Source of the DNA: Clostridiales bacterium
GTDB lineage: Bacteria > Bacillota > Clostridia > Christensenellales > Aristaeellaceae
Length of the DNA: 7,557 nucleotides
Assembly: GCA_004554085.1 (NCBI GenBank)
Contig: SFNY01000079.1
Coordinates: 1-7,557 of the forward strand
Direction of reading: 5' to 3'
In this document: one piece after another, positions 5,424-7,557 of the stretch
Numbering within the stretch: the stretch's first letter is position 1
How the letters are laid out: the number at the start of each line of letters is the position of its first letter
Notes under the pieces: generated by a model
What the model was told of the DNA's origin: nothing
The model's input: only the letters and a program-made list of their open reading frames with translations
The model's database searches: none
Made by a program: the position numbers and the translations under genes

Positions 5424-6455
5424 TCAGCCCATTTCTTCCAGCAGATCCAGCGCGATCTCCCGGTACTTCCGCAGGGCGCTGGGCAGGGCGTGGGCGCGCA
5501 GGCCCTCCGCGTCCACTTCGACAAAGCCCTCCGGCGCTGCGTCGCAGCGGAAGGCGAAGCCCTGCATGCGCCAGATCAGGTGGGTGAACACGTGCTTCGC
5601 CGGGGGAAGAATCTGCGCCTCGGTGGGGTTGGTGAAGCCGAGTTCCGACAGGCATTGCGCGGCTTTGGCTGCATCCAGATGTCCCCCCGCTGCGGGAAAC
5701 TCGTACAGACCGCCCAGCAGCCCGCCCTCGGCCCGGCGGCGGATGCAAACGCCACGGGGTGTGAAGGCCAGCAGCACGGTGCGATCCTCCTCACGCTTGG
5801 GCACGGGCGCGGGCCGCAGCGGATAGCGCTCGGGCTCGCCCTCCTCGCGGGAACGGCAGATGGGGGAGAGGGGACAGTCCTTGCAGCGGGGGTGCTTTGG
5901 CGTGCAGATGGATGCGCCGAGGTCCATCAGCGCCTGGTTGTAGTCGCCGGGACGCTCCCGGCTGATGCAGGACCGGGCCTCCTCCTCCAGATCGAAGGGG
6001 GTCTTGAGGGTGCGCTCCACGGCAAAGCAGCGGGACAGCACGCGCATCTGATTGCCGTCCAGCGCGGGCGCGCAGATATTGTAGGCGATGGAGCCGATGG
6101 CCCGTGCGGCATAGGGGCCGATTCCGGGCAGGCCCTGCAGCCCCTCGACGCTGTCCGGGAAGCGCCCGCCGTTTGCTGCAACGGCTTTCGCGGCGGCGTG
6201 CAGGTTCCGCGCCCGGGAGTAGTAGCCCAGGCCCTCCCAGAGCTTGAGCACCTCGTCCTGATCGGCGGCCGCCAGCGCAAACACGTCCGGGAAGCGCTCC
6301 AGGAAGCGCTCGTAGTAGCGGCGCACGGCCTCGGTGCGGGTCTGCTGGAGCATGATCTCCGAGAGCCAGATGCGGTAGGGGTCTCGCGCGCCACGCCAGG
6401 GCAGCTCGCGGGCGTTTCGGTCGTACCAGGAGAGCAGCAGGTCGCTGAGCTTCAT
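5424..6455 (-). CDS. mutY: Adenine DNA glycosylase MutY
   Basis: A 343-residue base-excision repair enzyme that removes adenine mispaired with 8-oxoguanine. Domain order: an HhH-GPD glycosylase domain (about 1-180) with catalytic Glu33 in YRIWLSEIMLQQT, the helix-hairpin-helix LQGLPGIGPYA (106-116) and catalytic Asp133 in LDGN; a [4Fe-4S] loop with Cys184, Cys191, Cys194 and Cys200 in the C-x6-C-x2-C-x5-C spacing typical of MutY; then a NUDIX-like C-terminal domain (about 225-343) that recognises 8-oxoG. The last contains VFTHLIW, where F-T-H (290-292) stands for the FSH loop. All key residues are intact and length is normal. ATG 6455 is chosen because AAGGAG lies 9 nt upstream and the family begins about here; the longer reading from 6527 runs through the intergenic hairpin region. 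It ends 94 nt before nagA, with no obvious terminator between, so read-through into nagA is possible. Confidence 0.96.
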   Translation of the reverse strand: MKLSDLLLSWYDRNARELPWRGARDPYRIWLSEIMLQQTRTEAVRRYYERFLERFPDVFALAAADQDEVLKLWEGLGYYSRARNLHAAAKAVAANGGRFPDSVEGLQGLPGIGPYAARAIGSIAYNICAPALDGNQMRVLSRCFAVERTLKTPFDLEEEARSCISRERPGDYNQALMDLGASICTPKHPRCKDCPLSPICRSREEGEPERYPLRPAPVPKREEDRTVLLAFTPRGVCIRRRAEGGLLGGLYEFPAAGGHLDAAKAAQCLSELGFTNPTEAQILPPAKHVFTHLIWRMQGFAFRCDAAPEGFVEVDAEGLRAHALPSALRKYREIALDLLEEMG

Positions 6456-6464
6456 TTGGACAAA

Positions 6465-6470
6465 CTCCTT
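6465..6470 (-). promoter_or_regulatory. Ribosome binding site that sets the mutY start
   Basis: AAGGAG on the minus strand, 9 nt before ATG 6455. It excludes the upstream in-frame starts, which have no such site. Confidence 0.7.
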
Positions 6471-6473
6471 CTC

Positions 6474-6508
6474 ATTATATAGGTAGGAATTCCGGATTCG
6501 ACGGTCAA
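6474..6508 (-). promoter_or_regulatory. Possible mutY promoter
   Basis: On the minus strand TTGACC (6508-6503) is followed after 17 bp by TACCTA (6485-6480, weak), which runs into a perfect TATAAT (6479-6474) at a 23-bp spacing. If TATAAT were the -10, transcription would begin inside the ribosome binding site, so the exact -10 is unclear. The AT-rich setting after a terminator makes some promoter likely. Confidence 0.3.
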
Positions 6509-6539
6509 TAAGGAAGCCCCGAAGCATGCGCTCCGGGGC
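6507..6539 (-). terminator. Hairpin terminator after the CapA-like gene
   Basis: On the minus strand gccccggagc (6539-6530) pairs with gcttcggggc (6525-6516) in a 10-bp stem with one G-T wobble and a 4-nt loop, followed by TTCCTTATT (6515-6507). It begins 15 nt after the stop codon. A second, outer inverted repeat (gaattccgg 6487-6495 with ccggaattc 6539-6547) surrounds it. Confidence 0.75.
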
Positions 6540-6554
6540 CGGAATTCAGGTGTC

Positions 6555-7556
6555 TTATTCAGGGATGACGGTGGCCACGTCGGCACCCATGTAGCCCTGC
6601 ACCGTGGCCCAGAGCTCCTTAAGCTTGCTGTGGTCGGCGTAGCTCATGCCCTCCGGCGCGGTCTCCAGCCACTGGCCGATGGCCAGCGTGCGGTAGTCGT
6701 AGCCGCCGCCCTCCTTTTCGCTGCGCAGCACGCAGGTGGGGACGTAGCAGGGCTCGGTGATCTCGTAGCCGGAGAAGTCATCCTTCTGTTGGATGGTGAA
6801 CTGGAAGATGATGCCGGTGTTGCTGTTGTCCTCGGTGGCGTCGGACAGGAAGTTGCCGGGCGCGCCCAGGCACAGGGTATGATGGGTCACGTTGCCCTCC
6901 TTGTCCGTGCTCTCGATCCAGGTGGCGGGCTGAATCACGTGGGGATTGTAGCCGATGATCACGTCCACGCCCAGGTCGGCCAGGGTCTGCGCGATCTGCG
7001 TCTGGCTCTTGGTGGCCTCGCGGCTGAACATCTCGCCCCAGCTGCAGTAGGCCACGATCACGTCCGCACCCGCACTGCGCAGGGTATCCACATCGGACTC
7101 CGGCTTGGTCTTCTTGGAGATCAGGTTGATGCCGTACTCCACGGCCTCGGAATCGGACTTCTTTTCCATGCCGTTGACCGACTCGGTGTAGGCCAGGAAG
7201 CCCACGCGGATGTCGTTGATCGTGATGATCTTGGCGGTGTCGTGCTCCACCAGCGAGGAGGCAGCGCCCACATATTCCATGCCCACCTCGCGGCACTTGG
7301 ACATCGTGGATACCAGATCGTCAAAGTAGCCGTCCAGCGCGTGATCGTTGGCCAGGTTCAGCATGTCCACGCCGCAGTCCTTCAGCGCAGAGATCAGCGA
7401 AGAGGGCGTGCGCATCAGCGTGCCGCCGGAGGGATCCTGCGTGTCGCCCAGCGCACCTTCGACGTCGGCCACGGTGTAGTCCGCATTGCCGATCACGCCG
7501 GCGATGTCGGAGAACATGGGGCTGAAATCGTAGCTGCCGTCCGCAGTCTTGCCCGC
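6555..7556 (-). CDS. CapA/PgsA-like protein, metallophosphatase fold (N-terminus outside the window)
   Basis: The frame is open to the window edge; 333 residues are visible, and the first part reads AGKTADGSYDFSPMFSDIAG. The signal peptide and GD motif usual for this family would lie outside. Family landmarks: DYTVADVEGALG, matching the NLE segment; DMLNLANDHALDGYFDDL, matching the ANNHxLD motif; EYVGAASSLVEHD; VIVAYCSWGEMFSREATKSQ, matching the HWGxE segment; VDVIIGYNPHVIQP, matching GHHPHVxQ; and GAPGNFLSD, matching GNFxxD. CapA-type proteins take part in poly-gamma-glutamate capsule synthesis or other envelope functions and are usually anchored outside the membrane. Three metal-site positions differ from the usual residues: ANDH, SWG and GYNPH. 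Catalysis is thus doubtful or altered. It ends at TAA 6557-6555 and is followed by a terminator. Family confident, role unknown. Confidence 0.85.
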   Translation of the reverse strand, partial: AGKTADGSYDFSPMFSDIAGVIGNADYTVADVEGALGDTQDPSGGTLMRTPSSLISALKDCGVDMLNLANDHALDGYFDDLVSTMSKCREVGMEYVGAASSLVEHDTAKIITINDIRVGFLAYTESVNGMEKKSDSEAVEYGINLISKKTKPESDVDTLRSAGADVIVAYCSWGEMFSREATKSQTQIAQTLADLGVDVIIGYNPHVIQPATWIESTDKEGNVTHHTLCLGAPGNFLSDATEDNSNTGIIFQFTIQQKDDFSGYEITEPCYVPTCVLRSEKEGGGYDYRTLAIGQWLETAPEGMSYADHSKLKELWATVQGYMGADVATVIPE

Positions 7557-7557
7557 C

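Noticed and set aside
5328..6482. A 384-codon plus-strand frame opposite mutY
   Set aside because: Antisense shadow of a complete mutY with all catalytic and cluster residues; no motif of its own.

Overview
The window is a GC-rich bacterial segment whose third codon positions are mostly G or C. It carries six protein genes plus one small broken gene. Strong GGAGG-type ribosome binding sites, the family set (a DUF1576-like membrane protein, a CLC-F-like channel, NagA beside an atypical ROK protein, a CapA-type protein) and hairpin-type terminators suggest a GC-rich Bacillota, probably a Clostridia-like anaerobe. This placement is an inference from style and gene families; no rRNA or marker gene is present.

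Left part, plus strand (1-2781). The window opens inside a polytopic membrane protein (2-961) with a duplicated sequence motif, followed by a hairpin terminator. A sigma70-like promoter then leads to a CLC-family anion transporter (1089-2348) whose motifs point to the fluoride-exporting CLC-F branch. Behind it, 52 nt downstream, is a small membrane protein gene (2401-2739). It has an excellent ribosome binding site, but its fourth codon is an in-frame amber stop (TAG). An imperfect inverted repeat brackets its start region. A strong hairpin at 2748-2781 separates it from the convergent genes on the other strand and probably terminates both.

Middle, minus strand (2798-5402). nagA (4187-5329, N-acetylglucosamine-6-phosphate deacetylase) and an atypical ROK-family sugar kinase-like protein (2798-4174) form a tight two-gene operon with a 12 nt gap, read from a good promoter at 5374-5402. 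NagA removes acetate from GlcNAc-6-P. The ROK protein would be expected to phosphorylate an amino sugar or sense it. It has an extra N-terminal domain of about 148 residues and lacks the zinc motif and the conserved His of standard ROK kinases, so its role is open.

Right part, minus strand (5424-7557). A complete mutY (adenine DNA glycosylase, Fe-S cluster and 8-oxoG-recognition domain) lies at 5424-6455. Upstream is a hairpin terminator, and then the C-terminal part of a CapA/PgsA-like metallophosphatase-fold protein (6555-7556, running off the window), in which several usual metal-site residues are replaced.

No RNA gene, insertion sequence, CRISPR array or phage feature was seen. The points most worth a second look are the amber-interrupted small gene and its structured leader, the noncanonical ROK protein coupled to nagA, and the degenerate CapA active site.
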